A stretch of DNA of 64,000 nt from Stenotrophomonas maltophilia (GCF_039555535.1 NZ_CP154630.1:1191001-1255000); one strand, 5' to 3'. Positions 34,740 to 44,032 are shown, counted from the first letter of the stretch. The notes: a model not told the origin generated them from the letters alone. Program-made: numbers and translations.

Positions 34740-35048
34740 TCAGCGGGAGGAGGGCAACTGTTCCAGTGCATCCAGCGCCGGCAGCACCTGCCCGGCGATG
34801 GCGGCCAACGCATGTCCATCGGTTTCGGCGTGGCGCTGCACGATGTCGCGCAGCAGCTGGGTGGCAATCACCAGGGTCGCGCGTTCATCGCCGCTGAGCC
34901 CTGCCGTCCGCGGTGCCGCTTCCAGCAGGCGCATCAGGTCGCGGCTGGCGCGATGTTCCAGTTCGATGGTGCAACGCCCGGTGCACTGCACCCCGTCCTT
35001 TTCGATGGGGGTCACCGAGATCCGGTAGCGGGTGGAGGGGCTGGCCAT
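34740..35048 (-). CDS. DUF3861-family protein
   Basis: The 102-residue soluble protein fits DUF3861: the start STRYRISVTPIEKDG is followed by CTIELEHRASRDLMRLLEA and VIATQLLRDIVQRH. No function is known. The ATG at 35048 gives the usual family N-terminus; the longer upstream frame would run through a non-coding stretch holding the terminator of the HU gene. No clear Shine-Dalgarno is seen. Confidence 0.7.
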   Translation of the reverse strand: MASPSTRYRISVTPIEKDGVQCTGRCTIELEHRASRDLMRLLEAAPRTAGLSGDERATLVIATQLLRDIVQRHAETDGHALAAIAGQVLPALDALEQLPSSR

Positions 35049-35247
35049 GAGGAGATGCTCGCCGTAGCTGTGGAGGATGTGCCAACCATAGGCAAGGCCA
35101 CGGTCGGCGGCGACGGCCGGCGCTGCACGCAGTGTTCCACCCGGTACGTTCCGGCACCGCCGCAGGCGGGGCCCAGCCAATGGCGACGGGCCTGTACGGG
35201 CATTCCCTGGGATGCGGCAACGCTGTGTTGCGGGCCGTGGTTGGGAC

Positions 35248-35278
35248 AAAAAAAACGGGACGGCCAGAGCCGTCCCGT
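35248..35278 (-). terminator. Intrinsic terminator of the HU-like gene
   Basis: On the minus strand a stem of 10 bp (ACGGGACGGC/GCCGTCCCGT, loop of 4) is followed by eight T. It begins 25 nt after the HU stop codon. Confidence 0.92.
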
Positions 35279-35302
35279 CGGAATCCGCGTTGGGGCGCGC
35301 GC

Positions 35303-35701
35303 TTACAGCGCGGCGTCCTTCAGCTTCTTCAGCGGACGCACCTTCAGCTTGGTGGTGGCCGGCTTGGCGGCGAACCACTGTTCTTCCTTGGTGAACGGGT
35401 TGATGCCCTTGCGCTTCGGCTTGGCCGGCACATTGACGGTGGTGATCTTCAGCAGGCCCGGCAGGGTGAAGGAGCCAGCGCCCTTCTTGTGCACCGAGGA
35501 TGCGACGGCGCTTTCCAGCGAGGCCAGCACAGCGCGGACGTCCTTGGCGATGACGCCGGAGGCTTCAGCGATGTGTGCAACCAGGCCGGACTTGGTCAGC
35601 ACTTCCTTGATCGGCTTCGGAGCGGCCGGCTTGGCGGCTGCCTTCGTCGCGACTTTCTTCACTGCCTTCTTCGGGGCAGCCTTCTTAGCGGTCTTTGCCA
35701 T
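35303..35701 (-). CDS. HU-family DNA-binding protein with Lys/Ala-rich N-terminal tail
   Basis: The 132-residue protein has a histone-H1-like tail of about 30 residues (KTAKKAAPKKAVKKVATKAA) fused to a diverged HU fold (IKEVLTKSGLVAHIAEASGVIAKDVRAVLASLESAVASSVHKKGAGSFTLPGLLKITT), ending in a basic segment with NPFTKEEQWFAAKPATTKLKVRPLKKLK. It should bind and compact DNA. Related Xanthomonadaceae genomes carry such tailed HU proteins besides normal HU. The ATG at 35701 has AGGAAACC just upstream. A -35/-10 pair lies at 35762-35790 and a strong terminator follows, so it is monocistronic. Confidence 0.93.
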   Translation of the reverse strand: MAKTAKKAAPKKAVKKVATKAAAKPAAPKPIKEVLTKSGLVAHIAEASGVIAKDVRAVLASLESAVASSVHKKGAGSFTLPGLLKITTVNVPAKPKRKGINPFTKEEQWFAAKPATTKLKVRPLKKLKDAAL

Positions 35702-36071
35702 GGTTTCCTGTTCCGTGAACGGTTGGTTGTTTGGTCGGCGCCGAACCCCGTCGGCAAGCGCAATGTAGGGCAACTCTCGGGCGCCGCCAATAGCCCGAAG
35801 CGCGGAAAGTGCATGTTTTTTCATATCCAGGCCGATTCAGTACATGGCCGGCGATGGGGGCGGGGGTGTCGGGACGCGGCTGGCCGCCAGCGCCCGGTCA
35901 TTGGAGGAATGCGCGAAACCACTGAAAACAAGGGGGAAATGCGTTTCCGGCTGGCGAGGAAGTGTCCATCTGCCCGGCGCCGGAGCGACGTGGCGCGTGC
36001 GGCGGAGCGACGCAGGGCTAACGCGCCACGTGCGAGGGTGATCGTTCATCACCGTCACGCAGGAGCAGCAC
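35702..36071 (+). other. Gap of 370 bases between the divergent HU and OsmC genes
   Basis: The left part contains the HU promoter. The right part has a perfect 11-bp inverted repeat, ACGTGGCGCGT at 35988-35998 and its complement at 36021-36031, 40 nt upstream of the osmC ATG, which may be an operator or hairpin. Short open frames here have no credible coding content. Confidence 0.5.
35762..35790 (-). promoter_or_regulatory. Candidate sigma70 promoter of the HU-like gene
   Basis: On the minus strand TTGGCG is followed after 17 nt by TACATT, close to consensus spacing. The -10 lies about 60 nt before the ATG at 35701. Confidence 0.5.
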
Positions 36072-36503
36072 ATGGGAATCTCGCGACACGCCACCGCGCA
36101 CTGGGAAGGCGACCTGAAGTCGGGCAAGGGGCAGTTGAGCACGCCGCAGAGTGGCCTGCTGGACAAGACCCGCTACGGCTTCAACAGCCGCTTCGGCGAC
36201 GAGAAGGGCACCAATCCGGAAGAACTGATCGCTGCCGCGCATGCTGGCTGCTTCACCATGGCGCTGTCGGCCAAGCTCGGCGAAGCCGGTTTCACCCCGA
36301 CCTCGCTGGACACCGAAGCCAAGGTCGATCTGTCGCTGGAAGGCGGCCCGCAGCTGTCTCAGATCCGCCTGAAGGTAAAGGCCGTAGTGCCGGGTATCGA
36401 CGCGGCCAAGTTCCGCGCCATTGCCGATGACGCCAAGCAGAACTGCCCGGTGTCCAAGGCGCTGAGTGCGGTGCCGATCAGCCTGGAAGCCGAGCTGGGC
36501 TGA
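36072..36503 (+). CDS. osmC: OsmC-family peroxiredoxin
   Basis: The 143-residue cytoplasmic thiol peroxidase for organic hydroperoxides has two cysteines at the expected positions: AAAHAGCFTMALS and QNCPVSKALS, with the family blocks GTNPEELIAAAHAGC and IRLKVKAVVPG. Ohr and OsmC are related; length and the N-terminus HATAHWEGDLKSGKG favour OsmC. The ATG at 36072 follows AGGAGC. A perfect inverted repeat lies 40 nt upstream and may be a control site. Confidence 0.9.
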   Translation: MGISRHATAHWEGDLKSGKGQLSTPQSGLLDKTRYGFNSRFGDEKGTNPEELIAAAHAGCFTMALSAKLGEAGFTPTSLDTEAKVDLSLEGGPQLSQIRLKVKAVVPGIDAAKFRAIADDAKQNCPVSKALSAVPISLEAELG

Positions 36504-36518
36504 GCGCCGGATGCTCTT

Positions 36519-36598
36519 GTAGAGCCGAGCCCACGCTCGGCTTCTGCAGCTGCCGTGATCTGGCCGAAGAGCAGTCGAGCGTGGGCTCGGCTGTACAG
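36519..36598. repeat. SMAG-like palindrome pair in opposite orientation
   Basis: GTAGAGCCGAGCCCACGCTC (36519 onward) and an inverted copy ending near 36598 with GCGTGGGCTCGGCTGTAC. Both flank a 30-nt spacer between osmC and the convergent phzF-like gene. Confidence 0.82.
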
Positions 36599-36605
36599 TG
36601 CCCCT

Positions 36606-37484
36606 TTACCAATCGAGGGTGCCGGCAATCACCGTCTGCACCTGACCGCCCGACCAGACCTCGCCGTCCTCATCGACCAACAGGGTCAGGCGCGCATCGT
36701 GGCCGACTTCGCGGCCCTGACTGACTTCGAACGGCGCACGGCCCCGCGGCAGTGCCTCGCGCAGGTCCAGCCACGCGGCCAACACGGCGTTGGCGGCACC
36801 CGAGGCGGCGTCTTCGAAGCGGCGACCGTTGCCGACGAAGGCGCGTACCGCAAGATCGAACCCCTCGCTGCCATCGCTGAAGGCATAGGCGAACACGCCC
36901 ATGCTGTCGGTGGATTCAGCCACTGCCGCCACCGCATCCCAGTCCGGCTGCAGGGCGCGCAATGCGGCTTCATCGGCCACCTGCACCACCCACCAGCTGC
37001 GGCCACCCTGCATGCGTGCCGGCGGCAGTGTGCCCAGTGGCCAGCCCTTCAATGCGGCCTGCAGGCGTGGATCGGTGGCTTCGGCGGTTTCGGCCAGCTG
37101 CGCGCGCGGGGTGCGGATGGCGATGCGCTGCTGCGCACCTTCACCACTGACGCGCAGCGGCAGCGCACCAGCAATGCCCTCCTGCACCAGCACGCCCTCG
37201 ACCGGTGTAGCAAGGCCCGCCTGCAGCACCGCATGCGCGGTGCCGACGCTGGGGTGGCCGGCGAACGGGACTTCCTTCTGCGGGCTGAACATGCGCAGCC
37301 GGTAGCTGGCACCAGGTGCCTGCGGCGCGAACACGAAGGTGGTTTCCGGTAGGCGCGTCCAGCGTGCGATGGCCTGCATGCTGGCGTCATCCAGGCCCTC
37401 GGCATCGAGTACCACGGCCAGTGGGTTACCGGCGCCGGCGCGCGGGGAGAACACATCCAGCTGCAGGAAACGGCGGGTGGTCAT
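36606..37484 (-). CDS. PhzF-family isomerase/epimerase-like protein (copy 1)
   Basis: The 292-residue protein has the PhzF start LQLDVFSPRAGAGNPLAVVLD, the catalytic-Glu block LPETTFVFAP, MFSPQKEVPFAGHPSVGTAHAV and the C-terminal half motif EDAASGAANAVLAAW. It folds as two related halves and usually isomerises a metabolic intermediate; the substrate is not known and no phenazine genes are near. The ATG at 37484 is chosen as the family start. A second, diverged copy lies directly upstream on the same strand. Confidence 0.9.
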   Translation of the reverse strand: MTTRRFLQLDVFSPRAGAGNPLAVVLDAEGLDDASMQAIARWTRLPETTFVFAPQAPGASYRLRMFSPQKEVPFAGHPSVGTAHAVLQAGLATPVEGVLVQEGIAGALPLRVSGEGAQQRIAIRTPRAQLAETAEATDPRLQAALKGWPLGTLPPARMQGGRSWWVVQVADEAALRALQPDWDAVAAVAESTDSMGVFAYAFSDGSEGFDLAVRAFVGNGRRFEDAASGAANAVLAAWLDLREALPRGRAPFEVSQGREVGHDARLTLLVDEDGEVWSGGQVQTVIAGTLDW

Positions 37485-37516
37485 AGGGGGCAGATTCCGT
37501 AAACGAGAGGGGATAC

Positions 37517-37579
37517 GGTAGCGCCGGGCCATGCCCGGCGTCCGTGTACTGCGTTCGCCGGGCGTGGACCGGCGCTACC
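37517..37579. repeat. SMAG-like palindrome pair between the two phzF genes
   Basis: The copies are GGTAGCGCCGGGCCATGCCC from 37517 and an inverted copy ending GGCGCTACC at 37579. The latter supplies the TAG stop of the upstream gene (37575-37577). Confidence 0.82.
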
Positions 37580-38447
37580 AATGGATGCTGCCGTCGATCA
37601 CGCACTGCACCTGGCCGCCGATCCACACCGTGCCCTGCGCGTCGACCTGCACCTGCACGCGGCCATCGCGGCCCACTTCGCGGCCCTGGCTGGCCACGTA
37701 GCGGCCCTCGCGGCCGGGCAGGGCATCGCGCTGCCGCAGCCAGACGCCGATCAGCGCATTGGCGCTGCCGGTCACCGGGTCCTCGGGCACGCTGGGCGCA
37801 TCAGCAGGACAGAACGCGCGGACCACGCGGCTGTGGTCGGTGCCGGCTTCGTCGGCGAATACCGCCACGCCAGTGGCATCGGTGGCGAGACTCCAGGCGG
37901 CCACCGATGCCATGTCCGGCTCCAGGTCGCGCACGGCGGCGCCATCGCGCAGCGGCAGCAGCCACCAGCGTGCGCCGTTGTCCCACAGCTCCGGTGCATG
38001 GCCGTCGGCAGCCAGCGCAAGCAGCGTTGCGGGTGCCGCGTCGGCGGCGGTTGCCAGCTGCCGGGCCGGTGGGCTGGCCAGCTGGATCTCCAGCGCCTCG
38101 GCCGGCCCACTCACCTTTACCGGCAACAGCCCGGCCGCGCATTGCTGCAGCAGGGCACCGTCACGTGGAGTCGCCAGGCCACAGGTCACCGCCACCCAGG
38201 CCGCACCGACGCTGGGATGGCCGGCGAACGCCAGTTCCCGGGTCGGGGTGAAGATGCGGATGTGGTAGTCGGCGCCGGGCGCGCTGGGGCGCAGGAAGAA
38301 CACCGTCTCGGACAGGTTCAGCCAGGCGGCCAGGGCCTGCATCTGGCTGCTGGAGAGCCCGTCGGCGTCCAGGATGGCGCCCAGTGGGTTGCCGGTGCCG
38401 GGGCGGGGGGCGAAGACATCGAGCTGCAGGTAACGAAGGACGGCCAT
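37575..38447 (-). CDS. PhzF-family isomerase/epimerase-like protein (copy 2)
   Basis: The 290-residue paralogue of the downstream gene has LQLDVFAPRPGTGNPLGAILD, the Glu block LSETVFFLRPS, IFTPTRELAFAGHPSVGAAW and VPEDPVTGSANALIGVW. Residue identity to copy 1 is clear but moderate, so the duplication is old. Its TAG stop is formed by the GTAG of a SMAG repeat. The start at 38447 is the family start. It diverges from the lysC-lysA gene with 75 nt between them. Confidence 0.9.
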   Translation of the reverse strand: MAVLRYLQLDVFAPRPGTGNPLGAILDADGLSSSQMQALAAWLNLSETVFFLRPSAPGADYHIRIFTPTRELAFAGHPSVGAAWVAVTCGLATPRDGALLQQCAAGLLPVKVSGPAEALEIQLASPPARQLATAADAAPATLLALAADGHAPELWDNGARWWLLPLRDGAAVRDLEPDMASVAAWSLATDATGVAVFADEAGTDHSRVVRAFCPADAPSVPEDPVTGSANALIGVWLRQRDALPGREGRYVASQGREVGRDGRVQVQVDAQGTVWIGGQVQCVIDGSIHW

Positions 38448-38522
38448 CTACGGGGATATTGCGCTTAGAATCAAAGGTTCCGCCCCCGAGGGCGGCTTCC
38501 CCACATTCTACATAGCCAATCC

Positions 38523-41117
38523 ATGTCAGCTTCCCCCCTTGTCGATCGTTGGATCGTACTGAAGTTCGGCGGCACCTCGGTGTCGCGTCGTCATCGCTGG
38601 GACACGATCGGGAAGCTGGCGAAAAAACGTGCGGAAGAGACCGGCTCGCGCGTGCTGGTAGTGGTGTCGGCGCTGTCCGGGGTCACCAACGAACTGACCG
38701 CGATCGCCGATGGCGCGCCGGACAGCCGTGATCGCGTGGCCGCGCTGGTAGAGCGCCACGAGGGCTTCCTGGTTGAACTGGGCCTGGGCCGCGAGGTGCT
38801 GGCCGAACGTCTGGCGGCGCTGCAGGGCCTGTTGGACGACGCGCGCGCGGCCACCCGTCCGCTGGACTGGCAGGCCGAAGTGCTGGGCCAGGGCGAGCTG
38901 CTGTCCTCCACACTGGGTGCGGCCTACCTGCGCGCGTCAGGTCTGGACATGGGCTGGATGGATGCCCGCCAGTGGCTGGATGCGATGCCGCCGCAGCCGA
39001 ACCAGAGCGACTGGTCGCAGCGCCTGTCGGTGAACTGCCAGTGGCGCGCCGACGCAGAGTGGATGCAGCGCTTCCGCGCGCAGCCGACCCGCCTGCTGAT
39101 CACCCAGGGCTTCATCTCGCGTCACGCCGATGGCGGCACCGCCATCCTCGGTCGCGGCGGTTCGGATACCTCGGCGGCGTACTTCGGTGCATTGCTGGGT
39201 GCCAGCCGCGTGGAGATCTGGACCGACGTGCCGGGCATGTTCAGCGCCAACCCGAAGGATGTGCCGGACGCGCGCCTGCTGACCCGCCTGGACTATTACG
39301 AGGCACAGGAAATTGCCACGACCGGCGCCAAGGTGCTGCACCCGCGCTCGATCAAGCCGTGCCGTGATGCCGGCGTGCCGATGGCCATTCTCGATACCGA
39401 GCGCCCGGAACTGCCGGGTACCAGCATCGATGGCAGTGCCGCGCCGGTCCCGGGGGTGAAGGCGATCAGCCGCCGCAACGGCATCGTGCTGGTGTCGATG
39501 GAAGGCATCGGCATGTGGCAGCAGGTCGGCTTCCTGGCCGATGTGTTCAACCTGTTCAAGAAGCACGGCCTGTCGGTGGACCTGATCGGTTCGGCCGAAA
39601 CCAACGTCACCGTGTCGCTGGACCCGTCCGAGAACCTGGTCAACACCGATGTGCTGGCCGCGCTGTCGGCGGACCTGTCGCAGATCTGCAAGGTGAAGGT
39701 GATCGTGCCGTGCGCGGCCATCACCCTGGTCGGCCGTGGCATGCGCTCGCTGCTGCACAAGCTGTCGGACGTGTGGGCCACGTTTGGCCGCGAGCGCGTG
39801 CACATGATCTCGCAGTCGTCCAACGACCTGAACCTGACCTTCGTCATCGACGAGGCCGATGCTGACGGCCTGCTGCCGATCCTGCACGCCGAGCTGATTG
39901 ACAGCGGTGCGATGCCGGTGGAAGAGACCGAGGTGTTCGGCCCGCGCTGGCGCGAGATCGCCGGCACCGTGCGCCCGCGTGGCACGCCCTGGTGGCGTGG
40001 CCAGCGCGCGCACCTGCTGCAGCTGGCCGATGCCGGTACGCCGCGCTACGTCTACCACCTGCCGACCGTGCGCGCCCGTGCCCGCGCGCTGGCCGCGATC
40101 AAGCCGATCGACCAGCGCTACTACGCGATCAAGGCCAACAGCCACCCGGCCATCCTGCAGCTGCTGGAAGCCGAGGGCTTCGGCCTGGAGTGCGTCTCGC
40201 ACGGCGAACTGAAGCACGTGTTCCAGCACCTGCCGGAACTGTCGCCCAAGCGCGTGTTGTTCACTCCCAGCTTCTGCCCGCGCAGCGAATACGAAGCGGC
40301 GTTCGCGCTCGGGGTGACCGTGACCGTCGACAACGTCGAAGCACTGCAGCGCTGGCCGGACCTGTTCCGCAACCGCGAGCTGTGGCTGCGTGTCGACCTG
40401 GGCCGTGGCGAAGGCCACCATGCCAAGGTCCGTACCGGCGGCAAGGACTCCAAGTTCGGCCTGCCGATCGCCCGCGTCGACGAATTCGTGCGCACGGCCA
40501 CCGACCTGGGCAGCCGCGTGGTCGGCCTGCACGCGCACCTGGGCAGCGGCGTGGAGACTGCGCAGCACTGGCGCCTGATGTGCGATGAGCTGGCCGGTTT
40601 CGCCCGCCGCATCGGCAGCGTGCAGACCATCGACATCGGCGGCGGCCTGCCGATTCCGTATTCCGCCGAGGACGAGCCGTTCGACCTGGATGCGTGGGCC
40701 GAGGGTCTGGCCGAGGTCAAAGCGCTGCATCCGGCGTTCCGCCTGGCGATCGAGCCGGGCCGTTACCTGGTCGCCGAATCCGGCGTGCTGCTGACCCACG
40801 CCACTCAGGTTGTGGAAAAGGACGGCGTGCGCCGCGTCGGCCTGGATGCCGGCATGAACACCCTGATGCGCCCGGCGCTGTATGACGCCTGGCACGACAT
40901 CGAGAACCTCAGCCGCCAGGGCGGCTATGCCGAGGCGGCATTCGATGTGGTCGGCCCGATCTGCGAATCCAGCGATGTGTTCGGCAAGCGCCGCAAGCTG
41001 CCGGTGTCCACCGCACCGGATGATGTGATGCTGATCGCTGATGCCGGTGCCTACGGCTATGTGATGTCCAACACCTACAACCAGCGGGCGATGCCGCGCG
41101 AAGACGTGATCGAGTGA
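38523..41117 (+). CDS. Bifunctional aspartate kinase / diaminopimelate decarboxylase (LysC-LysA fusion)
   Basis: The 864-residue protein joins the first and last steps of lysine/DAP metabolism. Residues 1-470 are an aspartokinase: KFGGTS at 14-19, WTDVPGMFSANP at 233-244, and two ACT-like segments (VSMEGIGMWQQVGFLADVF and TLVGRGMR) that bind effector lysine. Residues 500-864 are a PLP-dependent DAP decarboxylase: PLP-binding Lys537 in YYAIKANSHPAI, LHAHLGSGVE, DIGGGLPIPY, EPGRYLVAESG and GPICESSDVF with the inter-subunit Cys. The fusion is characteristic of Xanthomonadaceae. No lysine riboswitch fits the 75-nt leader. murL follows 76 nt downstream. Confidence 0.95.
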   Translation: MSASPLVDRWIVLKFGGTSVSRRHRWDTIGKLAKKRAEETGSRVLVVVSALSGVTNELTAIADGAPDSRDRVAALVERHEGFLVELGLGREVLAERLAALQGLLDDARAATRPLDWQAEVLGQGELLSSTLGAAYLRASGLDMGWMDARQWLDAMPPQPNQSDWSQRLSVNCQWRADAEWMQRFRAQPTRLLITQGFISRHADGGTAILGRGGSDTSAAYFGALLGASRVEIWTDVPGMFSANPKDVPDARLLTRLDYYEAQEIATTGAKVLHPRSIKPCRDAGVPMAILDTERPELPGTSIDGSAAPVPGVKAISRRNGIVLVSMEGIGMWQQVGFLADVFNLFKKHGLSVDLIGSAETNVTVSLDPSENLVNTDVLAALSADLSQICKVKVIVPCAAITLVGRGMRSLLHKLSDVWATFGRERVHMISQSSNDLNLTFVIDEADADGLLPILHAELIDSGAMPVEETEVFGPRWREIAGTVRPRGTPWWRGQRAHLLQLADAGTPRYVYHLPTVRARARALAAIKPIDQRYYAIKANSHPAILQLLEAEGFGLECVSHGELKHVFQHLPELSPKRVLFTPSFCPRSEYEAAFALGVTVTVDNVEALQRWPDLFRNRELWLRVDLGRGEGHHAKVRTGGKDSKFGLPIARVDEFVRTATDLGSRVVGLHAHLGSGVETAQHWRLMCDELAGFARRIGSVQTIDIGGGLPIPYSAEDEPFDLDAWAEGLAEVKALHPAFRLAIEPGRYLVAESGVLLTHATQVVEKDGVRRVGLDAGMNTLMRPALYDAWHDIENLSRQGGYAEAAFDVVGPICESSDVFGKRRKLPVSTAPDDVMLIADAGAYGYVMSNTYNQRAMPREDVIE

Positions 41118-41193
41118 TCGCCACCCGCGCCCTGCACCCGCCCACCGACACGCCCCGTGCTGCTGCGCGGGCCCGTGCCTGACCGGATACACC

Positions 41194-42546
41194 ATGACTG
41201 CTTTCGATAAACACCAGGTTTCCCGCTTCCGCTTCGTCCGCTGCGAATTCGCTGCGGAAACCGGCGTGGCCAAGCTGGTCTACGCCTTCGATGACGGCCC
41301 GGAGATGGTGGAAACCATCACCGTGCCGGGCGCCCCGTTCGTACTGGACCAGGCGCGCGCCGCCGCCGTGCAGCGTGCGCTGCAGCTGCTGCACCTGATT
41401 GCCGGTGTCAGTTACTACAAGGCCGGCGTGCCGGAGACGGTCAGCATCGACAGCTATTCAATCGATGCCGATACCGCGGCGTTGGTGGAGACGGTCTACC
41501 TCAACGGCCTGGGCGAGTTCGCCTACCGCAACGGCCTGAACCTGCGTGGGCGTTTCCGCCTGCCGGTGCAGGGCGAAGCGGTGCAGGCCCCGGTGCTGGG
41601 CCTGCAGGCGCATGCGCTGGTGGCCATCGGTGGCGGCAAGGATTCGCTGGTCAGCATCGAAGCGCTGCGCCGTGCCGGCGTGGACGAAACGGTGACCTGG
41701 ATTGGCGGTTCGCAGCTGATCCGCGCCTGCGCAGAGCGCACCGGCCTGCCGACGCTGAACCTGGGCCGCGCGCTGGCGCCGGAACTGTTCGAGCTCAACC
41801 GCCAGGGCGCGTGGAACGGGCATATTCCGGTCACCGCGGTGAACTCGGCGATCATGGTGCTGGCCGCGCTTCTGCAAGGCGTGGACCAGGTGGTGTTCTC
41901 CAACGAGCGCTCGGCCAGCTACGGCAGCCAGATTCCGGGCACCGGCGAAGTGAACCACCAGTGGTCCAAGGGCTGGGCCTTCGAGCAGGCGTTCGGCAGC
42001 CATGTGCAGAAGCACGTGGCGGCGGACCTGCAGTACTACTCGCTGCTGCGCCCGATGTCCGAGCTGGCGGTGGCCCGCCAGTTCGCCAAGACCGATTTCT
42101 ACGACGCGCATTTCTCCAGCTGCAACCGCAACTTCCACATCCTCGGCGAGCGCCCGGTGAACCGCTGGTGCGGCGTCTGCCCGAAGTGCCACTTCGTGTT
42201 CCTGGCGTTGGCCCCGTTCATGCCGAAGACGCGCCTGGTGCGCATCTTTGGCCGCAACCTGCTGGATGATGCCGAACAGGCCGGTGGCTTCGATGCACTG
42301 CTGGAGTTCCAGGACCACAAGCCGTTCGAGTGCGTCGGCGAAGGCCGCGAATCGCGTGCGGCGATGGCGACCCTGGCGCAGCGCCCGGAATGGAAGGAAG
42401 ACGTGCTGGTGAAGCGCTTCTGCAATGAGATCCAGCCGCAGCTGGATGCCGCCGAACTGGAACTGGCACCGCTGCTGCTGTTGCAGGGCGAGCACCGCAT
42501 TCCGACCGCGTTGTGGGAACAGGTGCGTGAAGATTTCGCAGCTTGA
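41194..42546 (+). CDS. murL: UDP-MurNAc-L-Ala-L-Glu epimerase MurL
   Basis: The 450-residue ATP- and Mg-dependent epimerase converts the terminal L-Glu of UDP-MurNAc-L-Ala-L-Glu to D-Glu. This pathway was described in Xanthomonas and replaces glutamate racemase plus classical MurD specificity. Visible marks are [13 protein letters not shown] (PP-loop-like nucleotide site), the conserved [21 protein letters not shown], and a Cys-rich block with [21 protein letters not shown]. No signal peptide. It overlaps murD2 by 20 nt, the expected partner, and follows lysC-lysA by 76 nt. Confidence 0.92.
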   Translation: MTAFDKHQVSRFRFVRCEFAAETGVAKLVYAFDDGPEMVETITVPGAPFVLDQARAAAVQRALQLLHLIAGVSYYKAGVPETVSIDSYSIDADTAALVETVYLNGLGEFAYRNGLNLRGRFRLPVQGEAVQAPVLGLQAHALVAIGGGKDSLVSIEALRRAGVDETVTWIGGSQLIRACAERTGLPTLNLGRALAPELFELNRQGAWNGHIPVTAVNSAIMVLAALLQGVDQVVFSNERSASYGSQIPGTGEVNHQWSKGWAFEQAFGSHVQKHVAADLQYYSLLRPMSELAVARQFAKTDFYDAHFSSCNRNFHILGERPVNRWCGVCPKCHFVFLALAPFMPKTRLVRIFGRNLLDDAEQAGGFDALLEFQDHKPFECVGEGRESRAAMATLAQRPEWKEDVLVKRFCNEIQPQLDAAELELAPLLLLQGEHRIPTALWEQVREDFAA

Positions 42547-43936
42547 AGGAAAGCGCGTCGCGCTGTGGGGCTGGGGGCGTGAGGGCCGTGCGGCATTTTC
42601 GGTGCTGCGTGCGCGCCTGCCCGCGCTGGCCCTGAGCCTGTTCTGCCCGGCCGCTGAGGCCGAGGCGGCGCGTGCGGAAACGCAGGAATTGCTGGACGTG
42701 CGCGGTGAACCCACTGCCGAAGCGCTGGCCGCGTTCGATGTGGTGATCAAATCGCCTGGTATCAGCCCCTACCAGCCGATCGCACTGGCGGCGGCGGAGC
42801 AGGGCACCACGTTCATCGGTGGCACCGCGCTGTGGTTCGCCGAACACGCCGCCGACGATGGCATCGTGCACGACACCGTGTGCGTGACCGGCACCAAGGG
42901 CAAGAGCACCACCACCGCGCTGGTCGCGCACCTGCTGCGTGCCGCCGGCCACCGCACCGGCCTGGTCGGCAACATCGGCCTGCCGCTGCTGGAAGTGCTG
43001 GATCCGCAGCCGGCGCCGGAATACTGGGCGGTGGAACTGTCCAGCTACCAGACCGGGGAAGTGGCGCGCAGTGGCGCCCACCCGCAGGTGGCGGTGGTGC
43101 TGAACCTGTTCCCGGAACACCTGGACTGGCACGGCAGCGAACAGCGTTACATCCAAGACAAGCTGCGGCTGGTGACCGAAGCTGCGCCGCGCATCGCCGT
43201 GCTCAATGCCGCCGATCCGCACCTGGCCGCGCTGTCGTTGCCCGACAGTGAAGTGGTCTGGTTCAACCAGCCGCAGGGCTGGCACATGCGCGGTGACGTC
43301 GTGCATCGCGGTGAACAGCCCGTATTCGATACCTGCAACACGCCGCTGCCGGGCCGCCACAACCGCGGCAACCTGTGCGCGGTGCTGGCCGCGCTGGAAG
43401 CGGTGGGCCTGGACGCGGTGGCGCTCGCTCCGGCGGTGCAGGATTTCCGTCCGTTGCCGAACCGCCTGCAGCGCATCGGCGTGGCCGAGGGCCTGACCTA
43501 CGTCAACGATTCGATCAGCACCACGCCGCATGCCAGCCTGGCCGCGCTGGAGTGCTTTGCCGGCCAGCGCATCGCGCTGCTGGTGGGCGGGCACGATCGT
43601 GGGCTGGACTGGACCGATTTCATGCAGCACATGGCGCACGACGTGCCGCCGGTGGAGATCGTGACCATGGGCAGCAACGGCCCGCGCATCCACGCGATGC
43701 TGCAACCGTTGGCCGATGCCGGCCGCTTCGGCCTGCACGCGGCGGGCGATCTGCCCGAGGCGATGGCGCTGGCTCGCAGCGCGCTGGGGGCGCAGGGCGG
43801 GGTGGTGCTGCTGTCGCCGGGCGCGCCGAGTTTTGGTGCCTACCGCGACTACGTGGCGCGTGGCCGCCATTTCGCCGAGCTGGCCGGATTCGACCCGGAC
43901 AGCATCAGCGCGATCCCGGGGTTGGGCATCGCTTGA
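42527..43936 (+). CDS. murD2: UDP-MurNAc-L-Ala--L-glutamate ligase MurD2
   Basis: MurD-family ligase that adds L-Glu (not D-Glu) to UDP-MurNAc-L-Ala, after which MurL epimerises it. The 469-residue protein has [18 protein letters not shown] (P-loop), [32 protein letters not shown] and [17 protein letters not shown] (Mg/nucleotide), and an [14 protein letters not shown] end. The GTG at 42527 lies inside the murL end (20-nt overlap), and its first residues [19 protein letters not shown] match the family start. Without the neighbouring MurL it would be called MurD. Confidence 0.92.
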   Translation: MKISQLEGKRVALWGWGREGRAAFSVLRARLPALALSLFCPAAEAEAARAETQELLDVRGEPTAEALAAFDVVIKSPGISPYQPIALAAAEQGTTFIGGTALWFAEHAADDGIVHDTVCVTGTKGKSTTTALVAHLLRAAGHRTGLVGNIGLPLLEVLDPQPAPEYWAVELSSYQTGEVARSGAHPQVAVVLNLFPEHLDWHGSEQRYIQDKLRLVTEAAPRIAVLNAADPHLAALSLPDSEVVWFNQPQGWHMRGDVVHRGEQPVFDTCNTPLPGRHNRGNLCAVLAALEAVGLDAVALAPAVQDFRPLPNRLQRIGVAEGLTYVNDSISTTPHASLAALECFAGQRIALLVGGHDRGLDWTDFMQHMAHDVPPVEIVTMGSNGPRIHAMLQPLADAGRFGLHAAGDLPEAMALARSALGAQGGVVLLSPGAPSFGAYRDYVARGRHFAELAGFDPDSISAIPGLGIA

Positions 43937-43947
43937 TCCGCCGGATC

Positions 43948-43986
43948 GGGCTCGGATCCCTTTCCTCAGGAAAGGGCTCTGACCCC
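43948..43986. repeat. RAYT-type REP palindrome
   Basis: Its arms are of the GGGCTCGGATCCCTTTCC and GGAAAGGGCTCTGACCCC form. It is the same family as the copies at 12.4, 16.0 and 26 kb, downstream of murD2. Confidence 0.8.
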
Positions 43987-44032
43987 GGCGAGTTACCATG
44001 GGGCGCATCCCCGGACGGACCCGGATAGCCGC

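Noticed and set aside
35837..36166. 109-residue minus-strand frame between HU and osmC
   Set aside because: Overlaps the osmC start and has no recognisable sequence or ribosome site; more likely non-coding.
38448..38522. Lysine riboswitch ahead of lysC-lysA
   Set aside because: The leader is at most 75 nt, too short for an L-box; only a small 6-bp hairpin with CCGA loop is present.
42527..43936. Classical MurD (D-glutamate ligase)
   Set aside because: It overlaps MurL, whose partner is the L-Glu-specific MurD2; classical murD normally lies in the dcw cluster.
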